From NCBI RefSeq assembly GCF_024679245.1, contig NC_090172.1, forward strand, positions 40,702,776 to 40,766,775: 64,000 bases of DNA. The letters are read 5' to 3'. Below, piece after piece: positions 39,712-51,460 of the stretch. Below the pieces are notes generated by a model. It was not told the DNA's origin. It saw only the letters and a program-made list of their open reading frames with translations, and made no database searches. The stretch comes from Pseudorasbora parva (Eukaryota; Chordata; Actinopteri; Cypriniformes; Gobionidae). The position numbers and the translations under genes were made by a program. The stretch's first letter is position 1, and each line of letters starts with the position of its first letter.

Positions 39712-39987
39712 AGGTGTCATGAACTGGCCTTTTTTCTTTTGTATCAGTTCACATGAGGGAGGGATTTTTTTGAAAGTGGCAACTGGAATAATTCTCTCGA
39801 TCACAGTCTTTATCAAACAATATCATACAGGTCTTTATCAAACAAACACAATGATTTATTTATCATCCTGCCACGATTGATTGGAATATTATTTCTGTAT
39901 TAATACAGATCAAACAGGCCCTGTATTATGGCCTGTCCGATTGGTGGATATAAGCGCGAACTGCACACACACACACACACACACACA

Positions 39988-40034
<47 letters not shown>

Positions 40035-40640
40035 GCGCCCAGATCAAGAAAGGAATATTATTTCTGTCGACGGGCGTATGTTGTGGTAGCCCGTCTGGAA
40101 AACACATAACCCCTGGACTACTATTACAATTAAAAAGATGTTTTACTCACATAAATTTGTTGCACCATTCCTGTCGGATCTAATATAGAAGGCACAACAT
40201 TGTGTCTGCAAATCCAGTACTTGAAGCTTGTTTACCAACGATTCCGCTGTGAAATGATACGAACACACGTAAATTGTCTTCCCCACGTCAGCTGGAACTT
40301 CATTAAAAATAAATGAAGTAAGAAAGCTTATGCAGCGACTGTGCTCTTCCACAATATCTTGCTATCTTCATGTTTATTGCCGCTGGCCAGCGTGATCTGA
40401 TGAGTCGGTGGGTGGGGCTACCTAATTACACATGCTTATTATTCTGTAGAGGCGGTGTTTCGCCACGCGATGACATAAGGATGAAGCCCGATCGTTTTCT
40501 GGGCCTGGTGTCTATAAAAGCTTTACTTTGACTAAAAAGGATGTTTTCAGCTCTGAAACTTAGAGGATAATCCTATATTATTATGACCTTTTATATATCA
40601 AAAGCTCAAGGGAAAGTTGATTTCTCAATTCATCACCCCT
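39712..40640 (-). mobile_element. TTAA element, inverted copy of the 16784-17727 family
   Basis: The left end AGGTGTCATGAA and the right end 'tcaattcatcacccct' are flanked by TTAA (39708-39711 and 40641-40644). It is 929 bp, the same family as 16784-17727 in the opposite direction ('tttgagctttt' and 'tagacaccagg' landmarks match in inverse). A CA/ACGC microsatellite has expanded inside it. Confidence 0.8.
39963..40037. repeat. (CA)n-(CGCA)n compound microsatellite
   Basis: A CA run of about 26 bp followed by about 48 bp of a CGCA tetranucleotide. The plus-strand frame rich in His-Thr-Arg through it is spurious. Confidence 0.97.
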
Positions 40641-40644
40641 TTAA

Positions 40645-40735
40645 TGTTCTTCTGAAGAAAAGGACACCTACATCTTGGATGGCCTGGGGGTATGTAAATT
40701 AACAGCAGATTTTAATTTTTGGATGAACTATCCCT
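40645..40735. mobile_element. Right end of a TTAA MITE
   Basis: 'gttcttctgaagaaaaggac' through 'ttttggatgaactatccc', then TTTAA, is the right end of the MITE family seen at 2776-3129. It directly abuts the preceding TTAA element, so that element may have inserted into it. Confidence 0.6.
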
Positions 40736-40739
40736 TTAA

Positions 40740-43700
40740 GTTCAATATATTATTTTTGTTTGCACCTTTCTCTGTTAACATTTTATGTAACTTTATGTGT
40801 AACTTTTTGTATTGTAGCTGGGGGTTTATGAATTAGTCTTTGCTCAATGTATGAACACGTGTTTAGAATAATGGAGAGTGTTTTGGTGATTGATGTTGTT
40901 ATGATGTTTGATAAACCTGTTTGTATTTTTGTTTGATAGGGCTTTGAGTCTGCTCCTCCACAAGTTGTAAATACCTGAGTTAGTGCCGAAAGGTCCAGGT
41001 GTGAACCCTGTAAGGGGCATTACATTACCACTATGCATTTGTGCAAGACATTTAGCTCTAGTTTGTTCTATGGAGATGTCCATACAAGTAGCCTATGCTG
41101 TAAGTCACATCAGATAAAAGTGTTCGTTAAACTGCCAAGCAGATGAAAGGTTTCTAGCTGTTTCCTCTGTAACAGTAAGCACTACAATCTCATTGACCAT
41201 TTGTATATGCTGACTAACATTCTCTTGCATTTTCTCTTGACACTTTTCTTTCTCTTTCTTGCCTGTGCACAGTCTCTCATCTCACCTTCTCCATTTCTAA
41301 TCTGGCAGTATCTTGCTGATGTAGCTTTCTTTAATGCTTTTCAGCAGTAGAGACTGTTGGCATGTCTTTTGGTTTCTTGTCTCAAATTGTTAATTCAAGA
41401 GTTGGTTGGAGTTAGCAGAATGTTGGCTATAAAATATTAACTTCAACAAATCTTCAAGGGCTTGTTCAAAAACATAATAGGCGGACCAATTAAGAGAGTG
41501 GCCTGCAGTCAGAGTTTTACAGCTTATTCAAGTCTGTGTGGATGGAGAACGCAAGTGCTGCCTCTACATAGTTAAAACAGCTTAAAAAAACATTTTATAT
41601 AGGAAGTGCTTTTTTATCTTCAGTGTAAATGGCATGTTAAATTAATTCATGGAAGCATCAGTCTCTGCCTAACTGAGTTCAGTTCAGTCTTTTATGCTTT
41701 TATTTTGTGTAGTTTGTTAGCTGCTACTACATTTATATCTTCCGAAACATTTATTTCTTCAGAAAGCTGAATGTCAGGCTGTTCGTTGGGTCTGGAGGGA
41801 CAGATCTCCTCCTCTCTTACATCACTGTAACTCTTCCAGTTTTACACTCCTCATGGGATCAGAGGACATATGTGTTCTGACTCAGTTTGGAGGGATGTCA
41901 AGTTGTTATTCAGTACTATTTCTTCAGCAATAGACAGAAAGCAAGCTTGTTAAAGTGCCCTTGACATTTGAAAATCTTTTTGTCACTGTTCTAAAGGCTC
42001 CATATGGCCCTATATCATACTACTTTTGGGAGCAATATATTGCCAAGGCTAAGCTAAGGCAATGCAATAAACATATTTTGAGTTGTAAACCAGCTTATGC
42101 AGGGTTCAGGCCTTTTATTTCACTTAAGTGTCTAAGAGCTAGTGTAAAATATAATTTTATCACTGTGAGTGTGACCAAACAAAAGGAAATAATTTCCCTA
42201 GCTGAAGTCCATTATAGCTGGGTTTATAAAGACAGAATTACAATTAGACTATTTTAATATTAATTTGACTGATGTGTGATGTGGACTTGTCAAATGAGCT
42301 TATTGTCCTTTAAGCTAATGTTCAGAAAGGTTGTTGTAATTCTTATTACCTCTCATTAGGGAGCAGCAAAATCACCCCCTTAATCAAACTCACTTTGTAT
42401 CTAAACTAATGTGCTGTGTGCACAACACATTCATATCCTGGCCCCTTCAGCAGAGTCCCATAAAAGTTATTCATTTGTGAAGCACCTTAAAACATTGCAA
42501 AATGACCTTTTTAGGAGTGCTGATGCTTTGTGAAACATAAAACAGGCTGTCGCCTTTAATGAATAACTCTTACACTAACGTGACATGGAGCACAGCATTG
42601 CTAAATTGCATAAACATTATAACCACTCATAAAACTCAATGAGTCCTCTCTTGTTTACCACAGTTTGGTTGCAGTGTTTGCCTAATTTAATGTTACGTGT
42701 CTTATTTCACTTTAATCATTAACATCTGGCTGCTGAAAATGAAAGTAGCACACCAATGGAGAGATCTGCCAGACAAATACAAAACGGATGCTAGCATTAT
42801 TTGGTAAAGCTCAGTAAAAAACCTCTGGATTAGAGGTAAAGATAATGCTGCTGCTGAGCACATGTCTCTGGCATTCTCAGATCACAGGCTTAAAATCATC
42901 TTAAAAAAAAAAAAGATATATATATATATACATATTAATCTTAATTACAGTGTGGACAGAGGGGAGATCAGTTCAGTCTGGCATTTGCACTCTTCTGTAA
43001 TTATAGATCAATCTGCACAGAGTTATCCATGCACACTTATGTTTCTGGCTCTGGGGAGGATGTGTGTCTAAGTGCTGTAACAGGATCAGATGAAGAGCTA
43101 ATCTGACAAAGCAGGACGACTATAAACCTGACCTCAGATCAGTGTTTGCAGAGCCTCTCTGTTTATTTCATTCCATAATTTGGGTTAGTAACAGTAGTTG
43201 AATCTAATGTATATTTCTGTGATGAGAAAACTAATCCGAACGAAAGGTTGTTCAGGGGCAAGAGCAAAAACCAGAAGCTAAGCTAAGCAAAACTTTACTC
43301 TTGGCCGGTTTCCAGGCTTGCTACTATCGAGGTGTCTATTGCATTCTGATGTTAAAATCATATCGTCACATTCATGTAAAATGCTTTAAAACCTATTGTG
43401 AGACATACTCAGGAGTTACTTGACCCATAAGTAATAAAGATAAATGGCTTTTGGAAGTCTGACTTTTTCTACACAAAGCGCTGTGGAAAAACTGTCACAC
43501 TCTCAATATTTTTCCCTTGGGATGTGCACCAGCCAAAAAGTATTGCACTTACACAGTAAAGTAGGGAAAAGACTGCCCATTTGTTCCTTGTTTTCCAATT
43601 CCAGCTTGAGGTAAACAGTTTGTAGACAGCTTGAATGGTTTCAGAAAAATAGCACCAGAAAATTCAGTTATGAATATATAATTTCTATATAACAGGTGAG

Positions 43701-44360
43701 GCCCTGGGGAGGCCAAAGAATGACTTGGCAACCTGTGATATTTATGCATGAAATTCCTGTTTAAATTATGAATGCATCTATTTAGATATGTGATGTCACA
43801 GTGACAGATTCAAGGTAACTGAGAGTTCAGATGATTCTGCCCTCATTTCTCTACCTACACGCTGATGTTTGCACCAAGTATTATTTTACTGGAACTTACA
43901 TTGGGTTAACACATTTGAATGGCAAGAACTTCTGCCTCTAATTTCCTGTATCAACATGCAATCAGCAAATGTGTGCCTACACAACTAACAAAAACAGCTT
44001 GATGAGTGTGCCACTCCACTGTGTCAACCAGGACAGATCTTAATCGCTCTTCTCACAGAAGCGTTATAAAGAGCACTATCAGTGTTGATCTGTTGCCACT
44101 GAAAAAGTTATCTGAGAATAGTAGAGTGTGACTCACACTACATGTTGATAGTCTTTGGATCATTTATAGAGCAGCAGATTGTGCTGTGGTGGTGGGCGAG
44201 AAGTTTTTCTAATACATTCACATGAAAAGTGAGCAGCAGGGCAGGAGCGAAGAGAACCAGTCTCACACCTGATTCAGCTGATATCTAGTTACAATATGAA
44301 TACTATATTTACGTTTGTATTTTTAGGCATCTTCAGAGAGAAAAATATATTTTGAAGAGT
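40740..44360. other. Noncoding, no strong feature
   Basis: No exon is found. A possible solitary TTAA-type terminus (TTAA then AGTGCCCTTGACATTTG) begins at 41950 without a partner. A short poly-A/TA patch lies at 42902-42930. Scattered open frames lack domains. Confidence 0.45.
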
Positions 44361-44431
44361 TTAAAGGCCAAAAGTGTTCTCTGGAGTGATGAATCACGTT
44401 TCTCTGTCTGGCAAGCCGATGGACGAGTCTC
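44361..44431 (+). mobile_element. Older Tc1-like element, left fragment
   Basis: Translation around 44375-44430 gives LWSDESRFSVWQADGR, a classic Tc1 transposase stretch around the second acidic residue of the catalytic triad. It stops at 44431, where a younger Tc1 element begins. The older element's reading resumes at 45882. Confidence 0.85.
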
Positions 44432-45879
44432 ATGATATGAAACTGTAATTTTTTGTGAAGAATCAACAACAAGTGGGACACAATCATGAAGTGGAAAGAA
44501 ATTTATTGGAAATTTCAAACTTTTTTAACAAATCAAAAACTGAAAAATTGGGCGTGCAAAATTATTCGACCCCTTTACTATCAGTGCAGCAAACTCTCTC
44601 CAGAAGTTCAGTGAGGATCTCTGAATGATCCAATGTTGACCTAAATAACTAATGATGATAAATAGAATCCACCTGTGTGTAATCAAGTCTCCGTATAAAT
44701 GCACCTGCACTGTGATAGTCTCAGAGGTCCGTTTAAAGCGCAGAGAGCATCATGAAGAACAAGGAACACACCAGGCAAGTCCGAGATACTGTTGTGGAGA
44801 AGTTTAAAGCCGGATTTGGATACAAAATGATTTACCAAGCTTTAAACATCCCAAGGAGCGCTGTGCAAGTGATAATATTGAAATGGAAGGAGTATCAGAC
44901 CACTGCAAATTTACCAAGACCAGGCCGTCCCTCTAAACTTTCAGCTCATACAAGGAGAAGACTGATCAGAGATGCAGCCAAGAGGCCTATGATCACTCTG
45001 GATGAACTGCAGTTCATACTGCACAAATCTGGCCTTTCTGGAAGAGTGGCAAGAAGAAAAAAGTGTTGTTTAAAGTTTGCCACAAGCCACCTGGGAGACA
45101 CACCACACATGTGGAAGAAGGTGCTCTGGTCAGATGAAACCAAAATTGAACTTTTTGGCAACAATGCAAAACGTTATGTTTGGCATAAAAGCAACACAGC
45201 TCATCACCCTGAACACACCATCCCCACTGTTCTTCAGCAGGGACAGGGAAGATGGTTAAAATTGATGGGAAGATGGATGGAGCCAAATACAGGACCATTC
45301 TGGAAGAAAACCTAATGGAGTCTGCAAAAGACCTGAGACTGGGACGGAGATTTGTCTTCCAACAAGACAATGATCCAAAACATAAAGCAAAATCTACAAT
45401 GGAATGGTTGAAAAATAAACATATCCAGGTGTTAGAATGGCCAAGTCAAAGTCCAGCCCTGAATCCAATCGAGAATCTGTGGAAAGAACTGAAAACTGCT
45501 GTTCACAAACGCTCTCCATCCAACCTCACTGAGCTCGAGCTGTTCTGCAAGGACGAATGGGCAAAAATTTCAGTCTCTCGATGTGCAAAACTGATAGAGA
45601 CATACCCCAAGCAACTTACAGCTGTAATCGCAGCAAAAGGTGGCGCTACAAAGTATTATCTTAAGGGGGTCGAATAATTTTGCACGCCCAAATTTTCAGT
45701 TTTTGATTTGTTAAAAAAGTTTGAAATATCCAATAAATTTCGTTCCCCTTCATGATTGTGTTCCACTTGTTGTTGATTCTTCACAAAAAAATTACAGTTT
45801 CATATCATTATGTTTGAAGCCTGAAATGTGGCAAAATGTCGCAAAGTTCAAGGGGGCCGGATATTTTCGCAAGGCACTG
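44432..45879 (+). mobile_element. Tc1/mariner element, left end truncated
   Basis: Long terminal inverted repeats are visible: 44432-44575 is the inverse of about 45665-45800, including 'ggcgtgcaaaattattcgac'. The right end continues for a further 80 bp to the true terminus GCGAAAATATCCGGCCCCC (read inward from 45879), with TA at 45880-45881. The left repeat lacks this outer part, so the element lost about 90 bp at its left end together with the central part of its host. High similarity of the two repeats and the long frames suggest a fairly young insertion. Confidence 0.93.
44752..45677 (+). pseudogene. Tc1-type transposase, two internal deletions and frame break
   Basis: The start at 44752 (MKNKEHTRQVRD) is the usual one for this family. 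The paired helix-turn-helix region occupies residues 1-80 (GRPSKLS linker at about 58-64). After DELQ about 20 residues of the second helix-turn-helix region are missing. WSDETK (about residue 125) carries the first Asp of the DDE triad. A second deletion removes the GGGSxMxWG block and shifts the frame. The second half (frame at 45252-45677) keeps QQDNDPKHKA with the second Asp, NPIENLWKELK with the Glu, and a normal C-terminus. With both deletions the protein cannot be made whole. Family length is about 340 residues. Confidence 0.92.
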
Positions 45880-45881
45880 TA

Positions 45882-46043
45882 ACTGCACACTAGTGCAATA
45901 AAGGTCAATAAAGACATGGATGAGTGAGTTTGGTTTGGAGGAACTTGACTGGTCCTATACAAAGTCCTGACCTCAACCCAATAAAACACACTTTAGAATG
46001 AATTAGAGCAGAAACTGTGAGCCAGGCTTCTTGTCCAACATGT
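45882..46043 (+). mobile_element. Older Tc1-like element, right fragment
   Basis: 'ataaagacatggatgagtga' and 'cctgacctcaacccaataaa' are the C-terminal region of the older Tc1 transposase gene, whose left part ends at 44431. Stops and indels break it. The middle of that gene is missing, replaced by the younger element. Confidence 0.8.
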
Positions 46044-47689
46044 ATATAACATTAATCACTGTCTACCTCTGAAAAGTGCATAGTGAGTCAATTGCTCATA
46101 GGCTGTCAGGAAGAAAGTTCCATAATTTGTGACTGAAATGACTAAAGGCTGACTCACCGATTTTTAGCCGTGTTTTGGCACAACCAAATTACTATTTGAT
46201 GTTCGGAGCGATCTTGTTGGAGTATATTTATTCAACAAATTAGAAAGTTATATTGAGTTCAATATTATACTTTATAATATATTGCTATTTAAAAACAAAT
46301 AAGAGGATATTGAATTCAATTCTGAATGATACAGGCAGCCAGTGAAGGGATCTGAGTGTTGTAGTAATGTGATTTCTAATTTTAGAGCGAGTTAGCATTC
46401 ATACAGCTGCATTCCAAACTTTTTGTAAGTGTTTAATAGAGCTCTTTGGTAATTCCGCAAAAGCGCTATTGCAGTAGTCAAGTATGGATGTAACAAAATG
46501 CATGAGCAAGTTTCTACTTTTCAAAAGGGGAGAGAACGTCACATACTATGGAGATGTTTCTGAGGTGATCATATGCTTTTTTAAGTAACAATGCTAATGT
46601 TTTTTAAACCCCTCTCAGCATTTGGTGGTATTGAGTCTTGCTGTCCTAATATCTCAGACATGATCTTTAGAGAACTGTATGTGAACATTGTGAAGCTATA
46701 GGATCTTGAGTGCAGAACATCACAATCAGGTTGAAAGAAAAAAATGACATAAAGCTATGTAGAACTATATACAATAGAGTATGAAACAGGCATAGATTAT
46801 GTCAGCTGGTGTTTTTTTGTTTGTTTGTTGTTTGTATCATTTGCGCCACTGTATAATATAAAAGGAACTATTTCAAAATATGATTCGATTTTCTGTACAC
46901 ATTCAAATAGTGTATTTCCATAATGAACACTGCCTGTTGAGAAAGTAGTTTGATAAGCTCAGCAGCAGACGTTCGATTGATAGCGGCTCCATTATAAAAT
47001 GGACCATTAGAGGACACTAACACCTGTCATCACTGGTATGAATAAACAGCACGTGTCTCATTATGCATCTGCTGTACACCAGTACACACTGGGTCACTTT
47101 AGTAATTAATCACTTAATTACCAAGAGTGTTTTTTTTTCTCGTCAACCAAGATGTGATAATGATAATGACAATAAACAGCAAGGGTACAGAGGATAGAAT
47201 TTCAATGACTAAACAACAGCGGACAAAACAAGTTTTTTCTTGCCCTGCAGTAAAATGACACGTAGGGTTATCTTTTTAAGGGTGTAATTGAGCTTTTATC
47301 ACATTCACAATAGAGCAACCAACTTGGGATTTCCTAAGCAATATCTCATTACATGTACTGTATTTAAATGGCTTTTCTAAGGTAAAGGAAGAAGATAAAG
47401 GGTGATATTGAGAAGGAATAAAAACATTTGATTTCAAGTTTTGCAGTGAGTTCTGTGCACAAAGGGCAGATTTGTCACTCTACTCATCTGATTCAAAAAG
47501 TCAAAATTGAATGTCATTTCAGCAGAAAGAAATTGGTCAGAATAAAAAAAGGCGAAGGTCTTCTTGTTCCATTCTGTTAATATGTGGCACAAATTGGCAC
47601 TGATCTGTCTCTCACCTTCTTTTTTATCTTATCTTGCTTGCCTCCTATAGAGAACTTAGACAGTGAAAGGAAATAAGACAAATGTCAAG
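46044..47689. other. Noncoding; one old repeat-like block
   Basis: At about 46335-46520 'caggcagccagtgaagggat' and 'gcgctattgcagtagtcaag' match wording of a dispersed teleost repeat I recognise but cannot name safely. No termini are visible. The rest is unique AT-rich sequence. Confidence 0.45.
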
Positions 47690-48198
47690 GCAGCAGCAGC
47701 TCCGTCGTTCCACATGCGTGTAACGTTTGTTCAGTGTGTGTTCGGAGGGGCCATGTCTAGACACGTTCCGCTTCTGACTTCGGGTGCTGATTCAGATGTG
47801 GCTCCAGCCATATTTGGGAACGCCACAGAGACTTGGGGCAATCATGTGGAAGCAGAGGAGTGTGTGTGATCACAACACTGTTCCTCTGAGTTTGATCAGG
47901 AGTTTGAGTGTCATGAGTGACTGATGCAGGACATTTTTTAAGCAGGGCAAATCGTGACTCATCGCCTCCGAGGTGGTGGATGGAAGTGAAGTGATGGAGG
48001 AGCTTTTCACTGATCTGTATCGAAGAGCAGCAGAAGCTGTCTGTGGAGAGGCCTGATCCTCCTCTGATAGAGAAAAGCTTGCACTTCGGTGGGCTCTATT
48101 TGTCTTCTGTCTATCCGGATTGCATAGCGGAGCTGAAAGCCTTGTGGCCTTGTACATTGTGGCCCATGTAACCGCACTGTGGTGGATCAGCATCATCT

Positions 48199-48790
48199 TT
48201 GGTTGACCCTAGAAAACAAGGTCAAAATGATTTCCTCAAAATGTGCAGTAACACGATGGGTCCTTCAGCTGGAGTTTCTTTCGGGCCCCTCTTGTTTTGG
48301 TGGAGTAGTTGCTACTTTAGTGTCAGAGAGGGCTTCAACGGTACTAAGGAAGGAAATTCCTACTTTCCTCAGCAAAGGATCAATTCAGGTGGTTCAGCAA
48401 GGGAAAATGGAGCAGATGTTACAGCTGTCATTTCATCCTCCCAAAGAAAAATGGGAGTTTCCACCCTATTCTAATTTTATGGCACCTGTTACATTCTCTG
48501 CATCTCTGGGATTGGTTTCATTGGTGTATTTGACTGATGCATAATTCCATATTGCAATCCACCTGGGGCAAAGAAAATGTCTGAGGTTCTCCTTCGAGAG
48601 GATGGCATACAAGGTTCAGGTCCTGCCGTTTAAGCTATCCCTAGAACCACACATATTTACAAAATGTGCAGAGGCAGCGTTCACTCTGTTGCGTTAACAG
48701 GGCATGAGAACCTTCTCCTGGTTGCAGACAGCAGGGAACAGACACAAGTCCTTGTCTCCCAATTACTAGCTCTGGGATTCTATGGCACCG
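48199..48790 (+). pseudogene. DIRS reverse transcriptase fragment
   Basis: In pieces across frames: TVLRKEIPTFLSKGSIQVVQ (about 48337-48396) is the N-terminal fingers. AYKVQVLPFKLSLEPHIFTK (about 48607-48666) corresponds to the conserved VLPFGLxxAPxxFTK block with G changed to K. LLLVADSREQTQVLVSQLL (about 48715-48770) follows where the YxDD active-site motif should be. The catalytic aspartates are not recognisable (GHEN at that position). The call rests on these blocks in the right order. Confidence 0.8.
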
Positions 48791-48922
48791 TAGTGTCTTT
48801 CCTATATGCAGAGACCTGCTATCCCAGGCAGGGGGCAGACTCTGCCCCTTTGGCCAGAGCTGTGGTCGCTATGGGCCTGCTGGCTAAAAAAGGAGAATCT
48901 GATAGCAACGGGGCTTCCAAGC

Positions 48923-49033
48923 AATGTCATGGTCACAATACAGACTAGGACGCCGTTGACAAGGGGGCTTTATAACGTACAGAGCCCCCTTGTCGACACC
49001 GTCCTAGTACTCTGTATTTGTGGCCATGACATT
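48923..49033. repeat. Long imperfect hairpin inside the DIRS relic
   Basis: Arms 48923-48969 and 48983-49033 pair with about 90 percent identity around a 13-bp loop. The core 'gacaagggggct' and 'agcccccttgtc' is perfect. It lies where RNase H coding sequence would be expected and replaces it, so it looks like an inverted duplication made during element decay or replication. Confidence 0.85.
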
Positions 49034-49044
49034 CCAGTGGCACA

Positions 49045-49110
49045 TATTTGAAGCTTAGTGTGGGCAAAAGTGGCACGCGTTTGAAGCTTGGTGCGGGCGA
49101 AGGTCTTTAT
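49045..49110. repeat. Two-copy 33-bp direct repeat
   Basis: 'gtggcacatatttgaagctt' followed by 'agtgtgggcaaaa' is repeated immediately as 'gtggcacgcgtttgaagctt' with 'ggtgcgggcgaag'. It is a small tandem duplication inside the DIRS relic. Confidence 0.75.
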
Positions 49111-49154
49111 CAGCGTATCTGTGTATGATTGTGGGGTTACTGACTTTTTTGCAG

Positions 49155-49494
49155 GTATTGTTGGAGGATAGTTGCTCCCATTCCACTTTGAAAGTGTATT
49201 TGGTGGCCATTTCAGATTTTCTTGAGACTTCACAAGAGACTTCATGCTTTGTGTCCTGTGCAAGTTTTGTGGAGATATACTAAGCAGGCTATGCGTTCTT
49301 CTTCTGTCCAGCTTTTTCTAGGCTTTGCTAACCCGGTCCATGGGAAGCTGTATTCTAAACAACGTTGTTCACTTTGGATTGTAGAGGCTCTTTCCATAAG
49401 ATATAAAAGTAAAGGGTTGGGTCTGCTTGAAGGGGTGAGGGCACACTTTTTGTGGCAAAGGTGGCTCAGTCTGTGCTTACCACATGGGTTTTAA
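49155..49494 (+). pseudogene. DIRS tyrosine recombinase fragment
   Basis: SCSHSTLKVYLVAIS (about 49166-49210) matches the start of the DIRS recombinase core. CPVQVLWRYTKQAMRSSSVQ, then LYSKQRCSLWIVEALSIRYK and GLLEGVRAHFLWQR, follow in the order of the C-terminal half. The catalytic His-x-x-Arg motif (normally AHSTR) reads AHFLW, so the Arg is lost. The Tyr region is absent. The recombinase is dead. Confidence 0.8.
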
Positions 49495-50513
49495 ACCAGG
49501 GTCCATGCTTCCTTTGAAAAAGAAAAAAGAGGTATGTGGCCGTGCTGGTGCTTTACATTTAGTTTTGCGGACTTTGCGAGGTGTAAATATATGTCCCATC
49601 GTCATGTGTTGCACAGAGTGAACCAACTGAATGGGAACATTGAGTTATGCATATAACTACTGCTCCCAGAAGGTGGGAAACAAGGTACAACACCTCTGAG
49701 CCCCGCGCAGTTGGAGGTTCGGTGAAGTGCTGGACTGAATGAAGGGAATGACGCATGTGACCGCATTTATATGCTGTGGCCAGGTAGGTCTACCCACATC
49801 AGCATGCGTCATTAGCCTTTCAGACGTGACTAAAGGTGTCTTTAGCGCAATGGTGCAAGAGTGCGATTTCTCATATTCATGTGTCATACCTCTTTTCCTT
49901 CCTTCTGGGAACAGTAGTTATATGGATAAAAGATTTTAAACAAATTGATTAAAGGTGCCCTAGAATGATTTGAAACAATATTTTAAATTGTTCTCTGATA
50001 TCTAAATATAGGGTATGTGGCTTATTTAAGGTCAAAAATTGTCCAGATACGGTTTTACAGGTCCATTTACAACCCCAGAAATTTTCCCTAGGATGTAATG
50101 CTCTGTTTTTGCCTTATTTGGAAGGGTTGTGAATATTAATGTTGAGCTCTGCTCTCATTGCCGGTTTCACTGCATGGCTCACTAAATCACAACCTGAACT
50201 GGGTAGCGCGTGAATATTTTGTTTACAGTAACGTTACAGTTTGTCAGTATAGAGTACTGAATTAAAAGTTGATTTATTTAGCCAAACAAAGTAATGTAGA
50301 AGCCTAGGCTAATTTAGATTTCAATCCATCAAGGGATCGACATACGTATCTACTGTTGTATTTAATGACAAGACTGGCAGAAAATAATATTAACCTTTGT
50401 CATTTGACAATCTGTTTTGTGTGCTACTTGGAGTTTCCAATTGTTACTGTACTAGCATTTTGCGTTGGACCTAGACAACACAGGGCATATTTTCGTTAAT
50501 GTTGTCTTACTAA

Positions 50514-51299
50514 GGGTGCTTTCACATCTCTAGTTCGGTTCATTTGGTCCGAACCAAGGGCAAACAATTATACATTGTTGCATTTTTCAGCTTTTTTGGT
50601 TCCTTTTCACACCACACTGATTGCTTTGGTCCAAACCAGTTGAAACGAACTAAAACGCAGGCATGTGACAACATCCACATCACTCATTGGCCATGGCGTA
50701 TTTCCTAAACTGCTTTTCGATTGGTCAGAATTTACGTGTGGGACAATTCCAACTGAAGAGGCAAAGCCAGCAAACTATAATAACACTATGGAGAGACGAC
50801 TGTGCGGGCCAGTTTTGTCCCTGGCCATAATCTACTACACTGTGTGTATTTACCACAGTATGCAAATACATTTCTATAATGACACGCGGATGCGACGTGA
50901 AAACAACGTTCTAATGCACTGCAGACGGCGACCGCGCATCGCTCGTCACTTCAAGAGGAGCCGTGCATTAATTATTAACTCTGACATTCTCATCTTCTGA
51001 AAATATTGCCAACGATCTATCAGGTAATAATATCATGCACACAATGTCAGCGCAGCTAACTACGGCAGCTGGTTCAGTCCAAAAATGATCAGTACTTTTG
51101 CAGTTGGTTCTGTTCGAGGTCGGATCACGTTCTCACCACAAACGAACCGCTCCAGAGTTTGAAAGCGTACCGAGACCAGCTTTTCAAGGAGGTCTTGGTA
51201 CGCTTGTTTGGTCCGCTTTTGGTGCGCACCCGAATGCGATTGCGAAACGAACTCTAGTACGATTCAACCGAACTAAATGAGACAGGTGTGAAAGCACCC
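50514..51299. mobile_element. Harbinger-like MITE, 786 bp
   Basis: Termini GGGTGCTTTCACA and TGTGAAAGCACCC form a perfect 13-bp inverted repeat. The flanks are TAA (50511-50513 and 51300-51302). A 3-bp TWA duplication is typical of PIF/Harbinger. Just inside, 'ttcggttcatttggtccgaa' is also mirrored. The insertion is proven by the paralogous element at 56364-56390, which holds the uninterrupted target. A 111-codon frame inside (50665-51000) has no recognisable transposase or MYB motif. Confidence 0.85.
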
Positions 51300-51365
51300 T
51301 AAGAAACTTTCAATTTAATCAGAAATGGGTTAGAAAGTAAATAAGTTGATCAAATCAGTACTTAC

Positions 51366-51450
51366 TGCTTGCAGGACTGTGGTTGAAATCGGCCCTTTCT
51401 TCAGTTTTAGACGCTGAGCGAATCCTGCTTGATATTGTCCAGGTTAGAAA
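51366..51450 (-). pseudogene. THAP-domain exon end with splice donor (element 1)
   Basis: On the minus strand the frame reads GQYQAGFAQRLKLKKGPIST then TVLQA, ending at a GTAAGT donor (51360-51365). This resembles the end of THAP exons in fish THAP-transposase genes, where the HF/F-x-x-x region is followed by a basic tail. The preceding residues shift frame. The homologous stretch in element 2 is at 56245-56315. Confidence 0.6.
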
Positions 51451-51460
51451 AACTCTCCGT

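Larger units (their letters stand above)
47690..49930 (+). mobile_element. Decayed DIRS-type retrotransposon
   Basis: Order along the plus strand: possible gag-like debris (47690-48180, weak), a reverse-transcriptase fragment, a long hairpin, a tyrosine-recombinase fragment, and a 3' region. The 3' region holds 'taactactgctcccagaagg' (49654-49673) and its inverse 'ccttctgggaacagtagtta' (49901-49920). DIRS elements end in inverted repeats with an internal complementary copy and use a tyrosine recombinase instead of a DDE integrase, which fits. Many stops and frameshifts make it inactive. The left end was not located. Confidence 0.8.
49953..51460 (-). mobile_element. TTAA (Kolobok-like) element 1, split by a Harbinger MITE
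   Basis: TTAA (49949-49952) is followed by AGGTGCCCTAGAATGATTTG, the same terminus as the right end of the element at 55842-58102 in inverse. The arm continues collinearly with that element to 50510, is interrupted by 50514-51299, and resumes at 51303. At about 51366-51450 (minus strand) it carries THAP-exon sequence ending at a splice donor. The far end is not recognisable and the 51460 boundary is approximate. Confidence 0.75.

Noticed and set aside
44752..45677. Possibly active Tc1 transposase
   Set aside because: Although the catalytic acidic residues are visible, two internal deletions and a frame break remove part of the DNA-binding region and the glycine-rich block. The left terminus is also lost.
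50665..51000. 111-codon frame inside the Harbinger-like MITE
   Set aside because: Arg-rich end but no MYB or DDE motif. It lies in a 786-bp MITE where coding capacity is not expected.
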